Assembly: GCF_001642475.1 (NCBI RefSeq)
Contig: NW_019173934.1
Span: 1 to 64,000 of the forward strand
Source of the DNA: Fonsecaea monophora
Taxonomy: Eukaryota > Ascomycota > Eurotiomycetes > Chaetothyriales > Herpotrichiellaceae
Direction of reading: 5' to 3'
DNA length: 64,000 bases
Shown here: positions 45,784 through 57,014 of the stretch, one piece after another
Position numbering within the stretch: position 1 is the first letter of the stretch
How the letters are laid out: each line of letters starts with the position of its first letter
Notes under the pieces: generated by a model
Database searches by the model: none
What the model saw: only the letters and a program-made list of their open reading frames with translations
Told to the model about the DNA's origin: nothing
Position numbers and translations under genes: made by a program

Positions 45784-47433
45784 TCACACCATGGCCGTGT
45801 AAACCATATTCGTGTGCTTGGACCGCTTGATCTTCTTCTTCCCATTCGGCATGGTGACCAGGTACTCGTTCAGGCCGGGGAGTCGGCCGACCTCGGCCTG
45901 TTTCTTGGCCTCGAGTCTCTCGGCGGCCTTCTCGGCCGCGGTGGGCGGGCGGGTCGGGAGCGGGGAGTGGCGCGCCCGGGCCTTCTCGACGGCGAGGTGG
46001 AAGCCCAGGTCGTCTTGGATGGAGCGGATTTGGGCTTGTGAGAGGGTCGACAGCGGGGAGGGGGATATAGCGTCGGCGGCGGCGCGGGGGGATGATGATG
46101 ATAATGATGACGATGAGCTGGATCGTGTGGCGGCAGTGTAGCTGAATGTCGGGATGTCGTCGCGGATGCGTTCGCATGTCCAGCAGTAGCACTCGTCGTA
46201 CTCTTTGGAGAAAGACGGCTGGCGGCTGCCCCGCTCCGGGACGTCACTATCATCAAGCGACTCCGGCGCCGTGGAGATTCGAGGTGATTTGGTGTCCGTG
46301 GGCGTGGGCGCGGGCACAATCTCCTGCCGAAACAGCCGGTAGAGTCGCGGGTAGAGCCTGTGCGTTTTCCAGATCAATTCCACGCCAAAAGGCAAGGGCG
46401 ACGACGTATCATCTTGGCCGGCCGCCGCGGCCACGCGGGAGATCGGAGTCGGAGACAGCTGACGCTCCAGATACTGCAGGGACGCGCGCTCCAGTGAGCC
46501 CTGCAACGACGGCGACCGGATCCACAGCAGCCGGTGGGCCTCGTCCATGAATCTCTCGCACCGCTTCACCTGGGCGAACAGGTCGACGTCGACGGGCAGC
46601 TCCGGGCACTCGACGTACGCGGGCGGGCCTTCGAGGTAGGTCAGGATGTCTGCCGACTGGGACGTCAGGGTGGCGAAGAGGTTCTCTGCCGGCTTGGTGA
46701 TCCTGTAGGCCATGGAGTCGAGGTCGAGCGCGTCGCGGATGGCCGGCCAGGGGAAACACAGGTCTCCGATCCGGGCGCTGGGCGTTTCTTGGTAGGAGCA
46801 CGCCGTCGTGTAGCTTTCCTCGTCGAGCATGAAGGCGTACCACACCAGCAGCACGTCCAGCGGCGGGAGGTAGTCCTTTGTCAGTTGCACCACGGCGTGG
46901 GTGCCCGCGTGGTGCGTAAACGCCGTGGCGTGGTACAGAATCCGGTCCATGTTCATCCACCAGGCCGTGAAGCGCGTGATGGCCAGCCGGATCAGCAGGT
47001 CCCATCGCTCCGGCTCGGGCAGCTTTGTACTTGTCGGTGGACGATGTTGCCGCTGCTGCTGCTGCTCACTAAGCACGTCGCGCTTCTCGTCTTCGGAAAA
47101 TGCCGGCGGCGGCTGGTCCTCGACCACCTCGACGTCGTCGAGCCTGCTGGCCGCCGAGAGTCTGAGTCTTTGAAAGCTCTCGAGCAGCGCCAGATGCACC
47201 GCCGCATGGCTGACGTCGGGGTAGACGAGGCTGCTGTCGGCGCCGATCCTTGCCGCTGTTGTCTCGTTGGGCACAAAGGCGTTTCGGAAGATTCTTGGGT
47301 TTGGGATCACTGTTTCTCGCGTCCCTGGTTTGGAGGATGTCGAGTATGAAGACGGGAGTCGCCACTGATGCGGATCGACCTGTGCTTGATCTCCTCCGGC
47401 GGACCGGCCCCGGAAGCGATTCAATATCGACAT
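45784..47433 (-). CDS. Uncharacterised fungal protein with PPLDVLxVW motif
   Basis: A single-exon frame of 549 residues from the ATG at 47433 (MSILNRFRGR). The middle region contains LPPLDVLLVWYAFMLDEESY. This resembles the LPxDxxWHTHxL-type motif of fungal relatives of the glycine-rich-domain (DUF1399) family; a distant relation is a guess. It is followed by FPWPAIRDALDLDSMAYR and a CYCWTCERIRDD segment with a Cys cluster. Poly-Gln (about residue 120) and poly-Ser (about residue 440) runs interrupt it, and the C-terminus is basic (GKKKIKRSKHT). No signal peptide or membrane helix is seen. It sits between cluster-type genes, but nothing ties it to peptide biosynthesis. Confidence 0.75.
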   Translation of the reverse strand: MSILNRFRGRSAGGDQAQVDPHQWRLPSSYSTSSKPGTRETVIPNPRIFRNAFVPNETTAARIGADSSLVYPDVSHAAVHLALLESFQRLRLSAASRLDDVEVVEDQPPPAFSEDEKRDVLSEQQQQRQHRPPTSTKLPEPERWDLLIRLAITRFTAWWMNMDRILYHATAFTHHAGTHAVVQLTKDYLPPLDVLLVWYAFMLDEESYTTACSYQETPSARIGDLCFPWPAIRDALDLDSMAYRITKPAENLFATLTSQSADILTYLEGPPAYVECPELPVDVDLFAQVKRCERFMDEAHRLLWIRSPSLQGSLERASLQYLERQLSPTPISRVAAAAGQDDTSSPLPFGVELIWKTHRLYPRLYRLFRQEIVPAPTPTDTKSPRISTAPESLDDSDVPERGSRQPSFSKEYDECYCWTCERIRDDIPTFSYTAATRSSSSSSLSSSSPRAAADAISPSPLSTLSQAQIRSIQDDLGFHLAVEKARARHSPLPTRPPTAAEKAAERLEAKKQAEVGRLPGLNEYLVTMPNGKKKIKRSKHTNMVYTAMV

Positions 47434-48694
47434 TTCGTTGTATGTGGGCGTGAGGCGTGATTCGGATCGTGCGATGCTGTACAGACAGATGGACAGACAA
47501 AGGACCAAGTTGCTACTCCCTTACTCTCCTACCTACTTGTACAAGCAGTACTTGTCGTTGTACTTTGTAGTCTAGTTGTAGTCATCGTTGTAAGAGAATA
47601 AAGTCGGCGCACGCGTGGCGGTGCATTGGCACGGCCATGGCAGTGTTTCTAGGCATCTCGGCAACTATTCCGCCTCGTGCACTGATCATCAGACATGGCA
47701 TGACAAGTTGCTAGCCCGGCCGGGGCGGTTGGGGATTTGAGTGGCCGTGATGGTGCTTTGTTGTTTGTACATTCTTGTAGAGAGAGGTATTTTGTCCCTG
47801 GGTCTATATACATCCCACATCCCCTGTTTGTTTGTTTTGATGGTTGGTTTATGGAGGGGAAGGGGGCTTGATAGGGACTGAATAAATTGATAGGGGCCAC
47901 TAAAGCGAGTACTCGGTGCATGGAAATTAAGAGAAGGAAATTCTCCGTAAATACCCTGCAGCGTCCACAGAGTCGGTTAAACGTTGGGAAGCCTATTAGG
48001 CACGTTGCCGACCACCCACCGGCCACCCACAAGTAAAGGCCAATCTGCCCAGTATTTCGATACTGCTAACTGCCACCCTCACCCACCTCGCCAAGAGCAT
48101 CGTATTATATTCTGGGAAACACATGTACGATTATTCGGTACGACCTACCTCGTACAGAATTATTACGACATCCAACCCCCCCTGCTCTCACTTGGTCCAG
48201 TCAGCCAGTCTAGGTACGAGCAGCATGGAGGGGGTTGACTATTAACGGGGCGGCCCTCAGTGTCAGCAAAGTCAGCGATTGGCCCAAGATCAGCATCATC
48301 ATGACATCCCATAATCCATCCCAAAGCGATCTGGGGTCTGGGGCCAACGGGTCACCTACGGGTCCAAAATATGACTCCCAAGTGACTCCCTGCCAGGCTG
48401 TGGCTGGTTGACCGGCCGCACAGCGACAGGCCAGGGACAAGGCAGACAGGTCCACAGGATAATTACCATACCATATGACGGGACGGGACGAGTAGGGGTT
48501 TTGATTCAGGACCGATCTTATACTAGGTACGAGTACATGTACCATCATGGCGCTGATAGTTACTGTTAGTCTAGAGTCCTTGGGTCATAAAGGGATTCTC
48601 CTGACCTTGGGACTTCGCAACTACTTCTCAAGGAAATACCCTATTGTCTATATCCGTTTGGCCATGCCTGCCAGTGTTCCCTCTTGACACTTCG
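47434..48694. promoter_or_regulatory. Divergent intergenic region upstream of UstYa 2
   Basis: About 1.26 kb between divergent start codons. It includes GAGTACTCGGT at 47907-47917 and a duplicated GTGACTCCC-type element near 48367-48390. No coding feature is supported. Confidence 0.45.
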
Positions 48695-49764
48695 ATGGAG
48701 CAAGGAGAAAAGGGGCAAGCGGAAGAAGAATGCCCGCGTTCCTCGTTGATGGAAACCGCTCGACTAATTGACGAGGAAGTCTCGGGCAAGGGTTGGCTTG
48801 CCTCCTCCTGGCACCCGGGGAAAACAGCCGTTGCTGCAGGAGACGACAGAGGAGGGTATCGCTACCGCACTCGACGCGAGTTCTGGCTTCTTCATGGCTG
48901 CCTCCTGCTGCTGTCATCGATGCTGGCCGTCGTTGGCATCTCGAGCCTCGTCATATCTGAGCCACGTCGTGCCCCCGAAGTCATGTGGTCGCCCATCCTC
49001 GATGCTGTGTCCGTTCAAAAGACCCGGTTCAACGAGACGTTCATGTACCCGACAATGTTCGCGTCCAAGTTCTCCAATGGTCTTGCGTCCGAGGACGAAT
49101 GGCGCAGATGGACGGCAAATCGTAAGATATCCCCTTCTCTCTATTTGATCTAGATTCCTGGACTGAATGAGACCTTGGTAGCGATGTTGGATGGGCGTGA
49201 CGGAACAATCGCCGTGTCGGCCGACGTGGTCGATAGAATCGCTCCAATGTACACTTCGCAGTGGAAAGACTCGTTGATCCAGCTGTCCCATGGAGGTGAG
49301 ACTCGGTACATGGGGCAAATTGCCATGTTTCATCATTTGCACTGTCTGGTAAGGCCCTCGCATCCATGAGACAACGGTCAGTTCGGCTGAAATAGAGGTT
49401 TGTAGAATATTCTCCGGCACGCAGTGCATCCAGAACTGTATGGAGCCGCACCTGGAGGTGGCCATCTTGGTGAGTTCTATTCGTTGTGAAATCGCTCCGA
49501 GATCTACATCTGACGCGGTGACTCGAACCAGACCACTGTATAGAGAGCCTGCGAGAGGTCCTCATGTGCAATCCAGGAGGCACCGAGGTGATTTTGTTCC
49601 ATTGGATGGAAGATTCGGAGAAGCCATATCCAGACTATAACACTTTCCATCAGTGTAGAGATCCAGGCGCGGTTTTAGATTGGGCTCTGGAACATGCAGT
49701 CAAAATCAGGGGACCTCTGACCAAACCCAGGGGCGTCTTTGCGATGCAGGATCCCCCATACTGA
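48695..49764 (+). CDS. UstYa-family (DUF3328) oxidase-like protein 2
   Basis: Four exons (48695-49121, 49182-49348, 49406-49469, 49532-49764) encode 296 residues in phase. A hydrophilic N-terminus of about 65 residues precedes a membrane helix (about residues 68-90, WLLHGCLLLLSSMLAVVGI). The luminal part carries the two family motifs, MFHHLHCLNILRH and HLDHCIESLREVLMC, with FHQCRDPGAVLDWALEH near the C-terminus. Introns after HLHCL (phase 0) and within the Asp codon of HLDHC (phase 1) match UstYa 1 exactly, showing common origin. The canonical PSPELDEAW block is weak or absent between the helix and the first motif, making this a shorter, divergent member. The ATG at 48695 is used because the frame upstream of it has no other ATG. 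Confidence 0.9.
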
Positions 49765-50057
49765 ACAGGGACCTGTGTAGTCAATATGGTAGAATAAGGG
49801 AGAAACACATACCTTTGCGATCATGGGTTGCATTGGATTGTCAGCGTAAAGCATATGCAGAGCTGCAATCACCCTCGATAATGACACCGCAAAGTTGTCA
49901 TCCTCAGCATAGTCTGGCCTTCGCAAGGCATCATTGGCTCCCCCCTGACCCTGATGAGTAGACAAAGGCCCCTCGGGTAGCGTAGATAAGAGCTTCTCAC
50001 CACCCAGGCGCTTCGTATGAGGATCGTCTCCTGCCAGAATTTGACATCTCTAGCATA

Positions 50058-51362
50058 ATGCTCCTCTTAGTTTCCCTAGTATTCCTCCTCAAGTCCGTCC
50101 AGGCTGTCCCAGAAACATTCTCGCCGCATCCTTCGTCGCAGGCTGTGCTCTCGTCTCAAGATGTACACCATGACCTCCAGGAGATACCAAAGTCGTTTGA
50201 CTTTTGTCCTCCGGTCGATCGCATTCCGCACCTGTTCCCTTACATAGGGCCGGACTATAGATGGTGGGACAAGACGTTGTGGGACGTCCTCGGGTCTCTC
50301 GAGCAGACTCGTTCCTTTGCCGATGTCCTACGGCCGTTCGACGACTTTGTCTCGCGACTGAGAGACCCGGATCTGAACACTACCGTCTGGGCTGCGGCCG
50401 CTGCGGCCGACTCGGCCATCCCGAGGTGGTGTCAAGGCCAGGCCCTTCATGAGTGCCTGGCGAACCATATCTCTCCTCACTGGGTGCCGACGATCAGGGA
50501 GTTGTCCATGCCAAACACGCCGACACTGTTGCGGCCCAGCACATTGAATGGCGAGGCACGCATACACATCAGCCTGTCCGTGCCGGATAGTGCCACGGGG
50601 GAAGTCGCCCTGATGGTCAACCGGCATTCTCGAATCGTCCAACACGACATCATGGCCCGCAACGGGATCGTACATGTCGTGGACTCGTACTTTCCACCGC
50701 TCGTGCCCATGATGACATTCATCGACTCCTCCCTCTCAGATGAAGGGGGCTACAACCTGATCCGCCGGGCTGTACAGCACGCCGACTTTGCGGGAGAGCT
50801 GGAGCGCGCACAACTCGATGGGGCGACCTTCTTTGTCCCCGATGATGCGGCCTTTGGCAAACTCGACGCGCCATACCTGGAATTCTTGTTCCGTGACGAG
50901 GGGAGGGATGTCCTCAAGACACTACTCAGGGGTCACTTGGTGCCGAATCAGACGCTGTTCTCCAACGCGTTCTACGGTGCAGACAGAGCAGCAGCAGCGT
51001 CGTCCAAAACTTCCAACTCGATGGAGACACCATCTCAGATCAAACATGTTGACGACAAGGGATCATGGTACTCGTACCAAGTCAACCCTTCTCGTAATAG
51101 CTCTGAGGTCCAGTCCCGGTCCCAGTCCCAGTCCCAACCAGGTTGCTACAGGGTGCCCTGGGGCCATCGCCAGTTTCTTCTGGAAACGTTGCGACCCGGT
51201 GAGGAACTGACGGTCGACATTGCCAGAGCTGGGGGGTTCATCGATCTCCAGGTACGAGGATCAGCGGGGGATGGCGGCGCGCGAGCCAGGGCCAGGGTCA
51301 AGATTGCCGACTTTCTCTGCAGTGACGGCGTTGTGCATATAGTGGATAGAGTGCTTGTTTGA
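50058..51362 (+). CDS. Secreted fasciclin-domain (FAS1) protein
   Basis: A single-exon gene of 434 residues. The N-terminus is a clear signal peptide (MLLLVSLVFLLKSVQA, cleavage likely after Ala16). Two FAS1-like regions can be seen. The first (about residues 70-235) is degenerate and ends with GIVHVVDSYFPPL. The second (about residues 245-434) has the canonical pattern ATFFVPDDAAFGKL, LLRGHLVPNQTLF and the terminal DGVVHIVDRVLV. FAS1 proteins act in cell adhesion at the cell surface; no GPI signal is obvious at the C-terminus, so it is probably secreted to the wall or medium. A Ser/Gln-rich low-complexity insert lies near residue 355. Its presence between UstYa genes may be incidental. Confidence 0.87.
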   Translation: MLLLVSLVFLLKSVQAVPETFSPHPSSQAVLSSQDVHHDLQEIPKSFDFCPPVDRIPHLFPYIGPDYRWWDKTLWDVLGSLEQTRSFADVLRPFDDFVSRLRDPDLNTTVWAAAAAADSAIPRWCQGQALHECLANHISPHWVPTIRELSMPNTPTLLRPSTLNGEARIHISLSVPDSATGEVALMVNRHSRIVQHDIMARNGIVHVVDSYFPPLVPMMTFIDSSLSDEGGYNLIRRAVQHADFAGELERAQLDGATFFVPDDAAFGKLDAPYLEFLFRDEGRDVLKTLLRGHLVPNQTLFSNAFYGADRAAAASSKTSNSMETPSQIKHVDDKGSWYSYQVNPSRNSSEVQSRSQSQSQPGCYRVPWGHRQFLLETLRPGEELTVDIARAGGFIDLQVRGSAGDGGARARARVKIADFLCSDGVVHIVDRVLV

Positions 51363-51796
51363 TGGTCAATTGAGAATGAAAGCTGTCGACACCAAGGGGA
51401 TGCGGCGGGGAAAGACGGCGATGACGTCTTCCCTTGATCGTCACTGATGCTTGCGAGGAATAGGGGCCAACGAGGGGGACATTGGAAGGGAGGTTCCAGG
51501 GGTGTTTTGATCAATCAACGCCTCAGAAACTCAAGGCTGGGATGCAACTGGGATTAGACCTGATCCTCCAAGGCCCCCAATCCTTGACATTCTCAGGTCC
51601 TTCACCCAGTACAGCAACACTTGGGCGCTATTTCGTGATCTCCCATTCATTCCCTGGTGCTTGTTATGTAATTTATGTACAGATGGTATACCAAACACCA
51701 CCAACATCTCTGCTAATTTTGTCCCCCTTTTTTCCCTTGCGTGTATTCCCCAAATCACGCCGGTAATCTCTCCCAAACCCCGTCCCTACGTATGGA
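51363..51796. other. Convergent intergenic region, FAS1 / bZIP
   Basis: About 430 bp between two convergent stop codons. No gene or element was recognised. Confidence 0.5.
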
Positions 51797-53003
51797 TCAA
51801 ATTTCGCCAAACCCAATCTCCCTATAACGGCGATTCGTAGCATCGTCGTCGTTCATGTTCCGAGCCCTCTTTTCCGCCTTGCCGTGAAGCACGGCGAATT
51901 TCCGTCGCACCTCTGAGAGAAGCTCTTCCAGCTCGGCGTCTTTGGATTGGATGTCCAGGTAGACGCCCAATTCGTACAGTCGGATCAGGTCAGTGGCCAG
52001 TTTCTGGGACCGCTGGGTCAGCGTGGATGCGAGCGGGGATCGTTGGGATTCCCAGTCGTCGCGGGGTCTGAGCTCGGTGACGTCGCTGGACGTTGAAGAC
52101 CAATGGGACAATGAAGAGGAAGAAGAGGTCGAGGATGTCGTCGAGGACAGTCTCTGCGGGTTTGGTGCAACTTTGGTATGTCTCGGTGGTTGTTGTTGCT
52201 GCTGCTGAACACGGGAATCGGACCACGTGCGTTTGTTGAGAGTATGTATTGGGCTCCCGTGCCGGGATGGCTGTATCGACTCTGTATAAGTGGTGGTATT
52301 GCCGGTGCCGACATCGTCCATTGGTGGGAAATATGTTGTTTCGAGGGAGAGAGATTGAGGACCCGAACTGGTACGGCTGACATATGGTTTCTGAACGCCA
52401 CGGCAACGCTCACGCCTGTCGTATGCACTTTCGGCCGTCTCGGTGGCTTTGGCTTGATGAGGCCCTCCAAAGGCATTGTCTGGGGAACTGGCAACCGTCG
52501 ACTTGGAGAGATGTGAACTGCAGCGTCGACAGTGATTGCTCACCACTTGTCCAGGCCGATTTGACAAGGAAGACGATGGTGATGGGTCTGTGATGATCTT
52601 GAGAGGCGGACTGTCATTGACCCCGAGCATCTCGTTGAGTTCGTTGATTTCCATGGGTTCTAGAAAGTTGAGATCCATGAAACTTGCATCGGTGTCCAGC
52701 CCGCCGACGTCCTGGTTCCAGAGCGAAGAGGCCGCTCCATTGAGACTTGGTGCCCCGTTTTCTGATCCCATCATACCCAAATCTGAGGGTTCGAGGCCGG
52801 CCATCTCTGTAACGTCTCCAGGCGTGGGTTTTGCGTCCTGTCGAAGTCGTTGCCCTACGAGCAGAAAGGGATTTAGTCAACCCTCAACTCAATTCCATTG
52901 CCTCACGATGGGAGAGTAACTCACGACGTCGTCTCTGGGCGATGCGGTTCTGAGCTTTACGGCGCTCGTGGGCATCGCTGATATCCTTCAACTCGTCGTC
53001 CAT
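51797..53003 (-). CDS. bZIP transcription factor with Yap-like basic region and short zipper
   Basis: Two exons (53003-52925 and 52854-51797) give 378 residues. The start ATG at 53003 leads at once into the basic region, HERRKAQNRIAQRRRRQR, with the invariant Asn-x8-Arg of bZIP proteins and the NRxAQR pattern of the Yap/Pap1 group. The basic region is not followed by a run of heptad leucines: the sequence turns to Pro and Gly within about ten residues. Dimerisation must therefore be short or atypical. The middle is Ser/Thr/Gln-rich. The C-terminal segment LIRLYELGVYLDIQSKDAELEELL is a block that recurs at the end of many fungal bZIP regulators. It lies inside the presumed RiPP cluster and is a good candidate for its regulator, which is inference. 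Confidence 0.87.
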
Positions 53004-54710
53004 GTCTTTTTCTTGTCGAGTGGTGTATCAACCAAGAAATTCCCTCGGTGTTTCTTCTCCCCAGTAAGTCATCTCGAACAGAGATCAGCTGTCGACGAAA
53101 GCATTGTCCCTCGGACCCAGAATATTATATGCCGGCTCTCTTTTCTCTCCCTCTCTCCACAGAACAACCATTGGTGAACCTGCCATAAGGGGCATCGTCG
53201 ATCACGAGGTTTGAGGGAACCGGGGATCCAGGATCCACAACGAAACTTGGGATCAGGCAATCGATATACAATACGGCGATCTCCAAAGCGCCCCTTGGTG
53301 ATGTAATATTTCGGAAGCGTCCGAGTGATGGCATTGGTGGTATCAAGGTATAGTTGGTTTAGTTACCCTCTGTGAGACTCTATGTTTCTCTCGCTCTGGA
53401 TGGACGGATGGATGGATGTGGTGGAGAAAAGGTTGATGGTTTTTTTGACCGCCGATGGTTTTTTCCAAGGAAGCAAATCATGGTCTCAGGTCAGATTCGG
53501 TGCCTTTTGGAGCGCCTGATTGTGATTCGAAAAAAAGCCAGTTCCTGGGTGGTTTAATTCCACGTGCCTTTGTCCTTTTGTTGTTTGGTAAAAGGTGACA
53601 AACTCGATCCTATAGAAGCCCCCTCTCCCTCCTCCCTTCCCCTTCCCCCCGTTACCTCCTGATCTCAATTAGAGATCCTGAACGCATCGCATCTCGCCTC
53701 GCTGCATATCGAGGATTCCTGATCCCAAGTAACAAGACTGCAGAACGAACAGGCCACCCCTTCCCCTCAGGATCAGACAGCATCGGCAACCGACTTTGCT
53801 GATCTGTCCAAGTTTCTCGGCCCTCAAATCCTTCGCGCGAAACACTGCATTGGCTCACTTACTGGTTGCAGGTTGGAGCTGCAATCCTACAGTAACAAAC
53901 TTCGTCATCGAAAACGGCCATGGCCACATTATTTGCATGTGTTTCCTGGTGGTTTTGTAAAGACGAGATACGACGCGACCAGGATAGGGTTGCCGGATGG
54001 ACATGGTACTTATCACAAAATAGTCTGAGGATTCCCCATGCATATATCCGTCTCCTGGCTCGGCCAACTAGCATTTGCATTCGGTTAATTGGCATCACAG
54101 GTACATATCTCGACGGGCGCCCGAAACCTCCGACTGGCTGGCAGCATGTGGACCTGCGCTGTGACATTGGCTATCTAGGTTAAGAGGAGGCTAGGGCTTA
54201 TGGATAAATTGGGTTCGTGCAAGATGGATAAACGTCCGCTGGCGCCCGCTAATGGTAGCGGCTACTGCATATGTATAGTAAGGGGAGGGAGACGCTCGGG
54301 GTTTCCTGCTGCAGCGTTACAACGAGTCAACGATCGCGCAGGAGTGGCAAGCATCGAAGTCGACACGACAAGCACAAGGCCAACTTGGGCGATCCCAGTT
54401 CGCATTGTATCCTGGCCTCTGGGTCACGGTGCCCATGTCAGCAGTGACAGCAAGATCGCGAAGCTCGCAAACGATTTCTGGTCATCCGTCTGATCTTCGA
54501 TGCTTGCATTCTGCAACACACTGTCAGCAAATCGCCATGGGGATCATGCCTCGCGTGTCGACACCTGATCGTCTTGTATCAATAACGTGGGTAACTACAG
54601 ATGGATCATCGGTGCCAACAACGATGATAATCCCAGGAACAGCCAAGTTTTCTTTTTTCTCACAGGTTTGTTGCTCCACGATTTCGTCAGAATAATCGAG
54701 CCAAGCAGCC
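53004..54710. promoter_or_regulatory. Divergent intergenic region, bZIP / CG-GC gene 2
   Basis: About 1.7 kb between divergent start codons, presumably holding both promoters. No open frame with recognisable features was found. Confidence 0.45.
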
Positions 54711-55516
54711 ATGTCTCAAGGCAGCGAAGACGAAGCAAAAGTTGGTCTCGTACCCGGTCTCTCACAGTCCTCAGAAGCCTCGTTGTCCTCAGACACGGTT
54801 TGCGATCTAGGCGAGGATGACCGCGATCTCGAAAAGGAAGACGTCGCCCTCCTGAACGCAAAGGATCTCAGGTCGACGCATGCACGGACGACAGCGAGGA
54901 GATGCAGTTTGCCCAAGTCGATTCTGCTCTGGACCTTCTTCATTGCTCTCGCCGCCCTCAGCTTTCTGGTGTATTGGCAGCTGCCTCTCAGAATGAACCA
55001 GACACCCACTTTCCATCCCGTGTTTGGCGACTGCGGGAAAACACCAGACCAGGCGAGGACAAAGGGCTGCGTCTACGATCCTCTCGCAGTCACCTGGGTC
55101 CGACCAGAATGCTACTATCCTGAGCTTATCGAAGAGTTCATCGACATGGAACCGGTGGCCTTCTACCACGACAAATCCCTCACCAAGGAGTCTCTGGTGC
55201 CGTTGGAAGAAATCATCCAGGCCCAGCACGAGCAAGTGTGGGCGCCTCACAAGTTTCACTCGGTATGTCCTATTCTTCTATGACTCAGCGGTCGGGATCC
55301 TGATGGCTTCAACAGGTTCATTGTGCCCATGTGGTCAAGAAGGTGCATCATGCCCTCATGAACCATTTCCCCATTGACAGCTTTTCATTGAACTACGCCC
55401 ACACGGAGCACTGCCAGCTGGTGTTACTTGAAGAGCTGCCTCAGTGTGCCGCGCCTGGGACTTGTCGACTGAATAATGTCATTCAGAAATACAGTTCGTG
55501 CGGATATGTGTACTAG
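54711..55516 (+). CDS. Membrane-anchored CG/GC protein 2 with two HxxHC motifs
   Basis: Two exons (54711-55262 and 55316-55516) give 250 residues. An acidic cytosolic N-terminus of about 70 residues is followed by one membrane helix (about residues 75-93, FFIALAALSFLVYW). The luminal part shows GDCGKTPDQARTKGCVYDPLAVTW, then CYYPELIEEF. Two HxxHC motifs follow, FHSVHCAHVVKKVH and HTEHCQLVLLEEL, 25 residues apart with PIDSFSLNY between them. A Cys-rich tail ends the protein. The order of motifs matches the paralogue at 44.5 kb. The only intron sits right before the first HC pair (after FHS, phase 0), close to where UstYa genes are also interrupted. Role unknown; UstYa-like oxidation is inferred. 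Confidence 0.85.
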
Positions 55517-56629
55517 GGGGATATGTCTGGGTAGTAGCAGGGGCTGTCTCGTGGCCCAGAATAGTCGAGAGATGTGGCAATCTTAGACCTACAATTCCTT
55601 ATTCCGTGCCTACAACTCTGCATATCTGTGTATACAACATTCACATTCACACTGCTTGTACTCGTACCTGGTAAACAGACGACATTTCGTTGCCCCTCCC
55701 GAGTTCTGGTTCCCATCCCCCCAGACCATGGAACCCATCTGTCGATCTTCCGCACATGGATCCCACCACTTACGATTCACTTGCTTGATTGAGCAAAGCC
55801 TCGTGGGTCTCTTGATGACAGTCTATCTTCCTAGCTTCTCCATACGATCCTTCCAAAGAACGATGCCCACACATATCCCAGATGAAAAAGATGACCTGTT
55901 TGTGCCCCTGTCATCTCGCGGGACTCCTCACTGACTACTCATAACTGACTAAGTGACTGAGTGACTGAGTGACCGGCGGGTCCACACAACAGTGAAACAG
56001 GGTTACACTGATACGAAGACAATGTCTGTCATCGACCTCTCCACTCACAGGTAGGTGCTAGGTAGGTGTACCACTGACGGGAACGCCCATTGGTGGTCCT
56101 TCTTGCTGACATGGCACCTACAGTATGTGCACCATGCTACACTATACTACACTACACTAAACCGCACTACACCACCAATCTTTGATGCTTCGGTGCGATG
56201 TTTCGATGCGATGCTTTGTCGCCATCCATACAGGATAGTGCGTCAGGATCGCAGTGATCACCACAAGACACGAGTCGCACTCCTACATCTCTCACTGCTG
56301 TGACGATCAGATCAGCAGACGAGCCCCTTTTCCAAGATGTCGAGTTGAATTCTCCTTCGACCCGGTCCTATCCAGGATGAGGTTCGATGCCCGATGTCGT
56401 GGCTTTGGTCAAGCATCATTCTTCATTGATCCCGCCCCCCTTTGTCCTTGATCCCAGGTTTCTAGCCTCGGGGGACTGGCTGTCCTGTTCAGCTTCGTCA
56501 TCCGATTCTGACCTTCCCATCCTATCCCATCCCATTCTCTTGAATCTCAGGCCCCTTTTCCTTTTCCCAGGTCCAAAACTCCCAGGGTGAAAGAAACAAG
56601 TGTGTTCTTCCTCACGACTCATAAACACA
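55517..56629. promoter_or_regulatory. Upstream region of UstYa 3
   Basis: About 1.1 kb between two plus-strand genes. It contains a Yap-type TGACTAA at 55946-55952 within a degenerate GACT repeat run (about 55930-55972), and a CTACACTA-type repeat at about 56135-56172. No gene was recognised. Confidence 0.45.
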
Positions 56630-56982
56630 ATGTTCGACCACGACTGGTGGTCCTGGCCGGCCACTCGACACTACACGTATCGCTACAACCTCCTAGACGC
56701 CGACAAAGAGGAAGCTTCGTTCGACGAGGGACGCCCCGACATTCACAATTCTCGACAACCTCGCCGTCGTGCGTATTGTCGGGGATCTTCGACGGTGTTG
56801 AAACTAATTCTCGCCACGCTGGTAACAGCGAGTGCCTGTGTCCTCGCCTTTTACGCCGGGACAATATACGAGTACCAGAGGAACACTAAGTGGTCCAGCG
56901 GGGATGGGGGCCCGTTACAGCGTAAGACCGTCCCCTTGAGCCTTGAATCTGAACCTTGAACGTGTATATCACTTGGGCTTGA

Positions 56983-57014
<32 letters not shown>

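Noticed and set aside
46534..47349. 271-codon plus-strand frame opposite the PPLDVL protein
   Set aside because: Shadow frame with no domain and no plausible start context.
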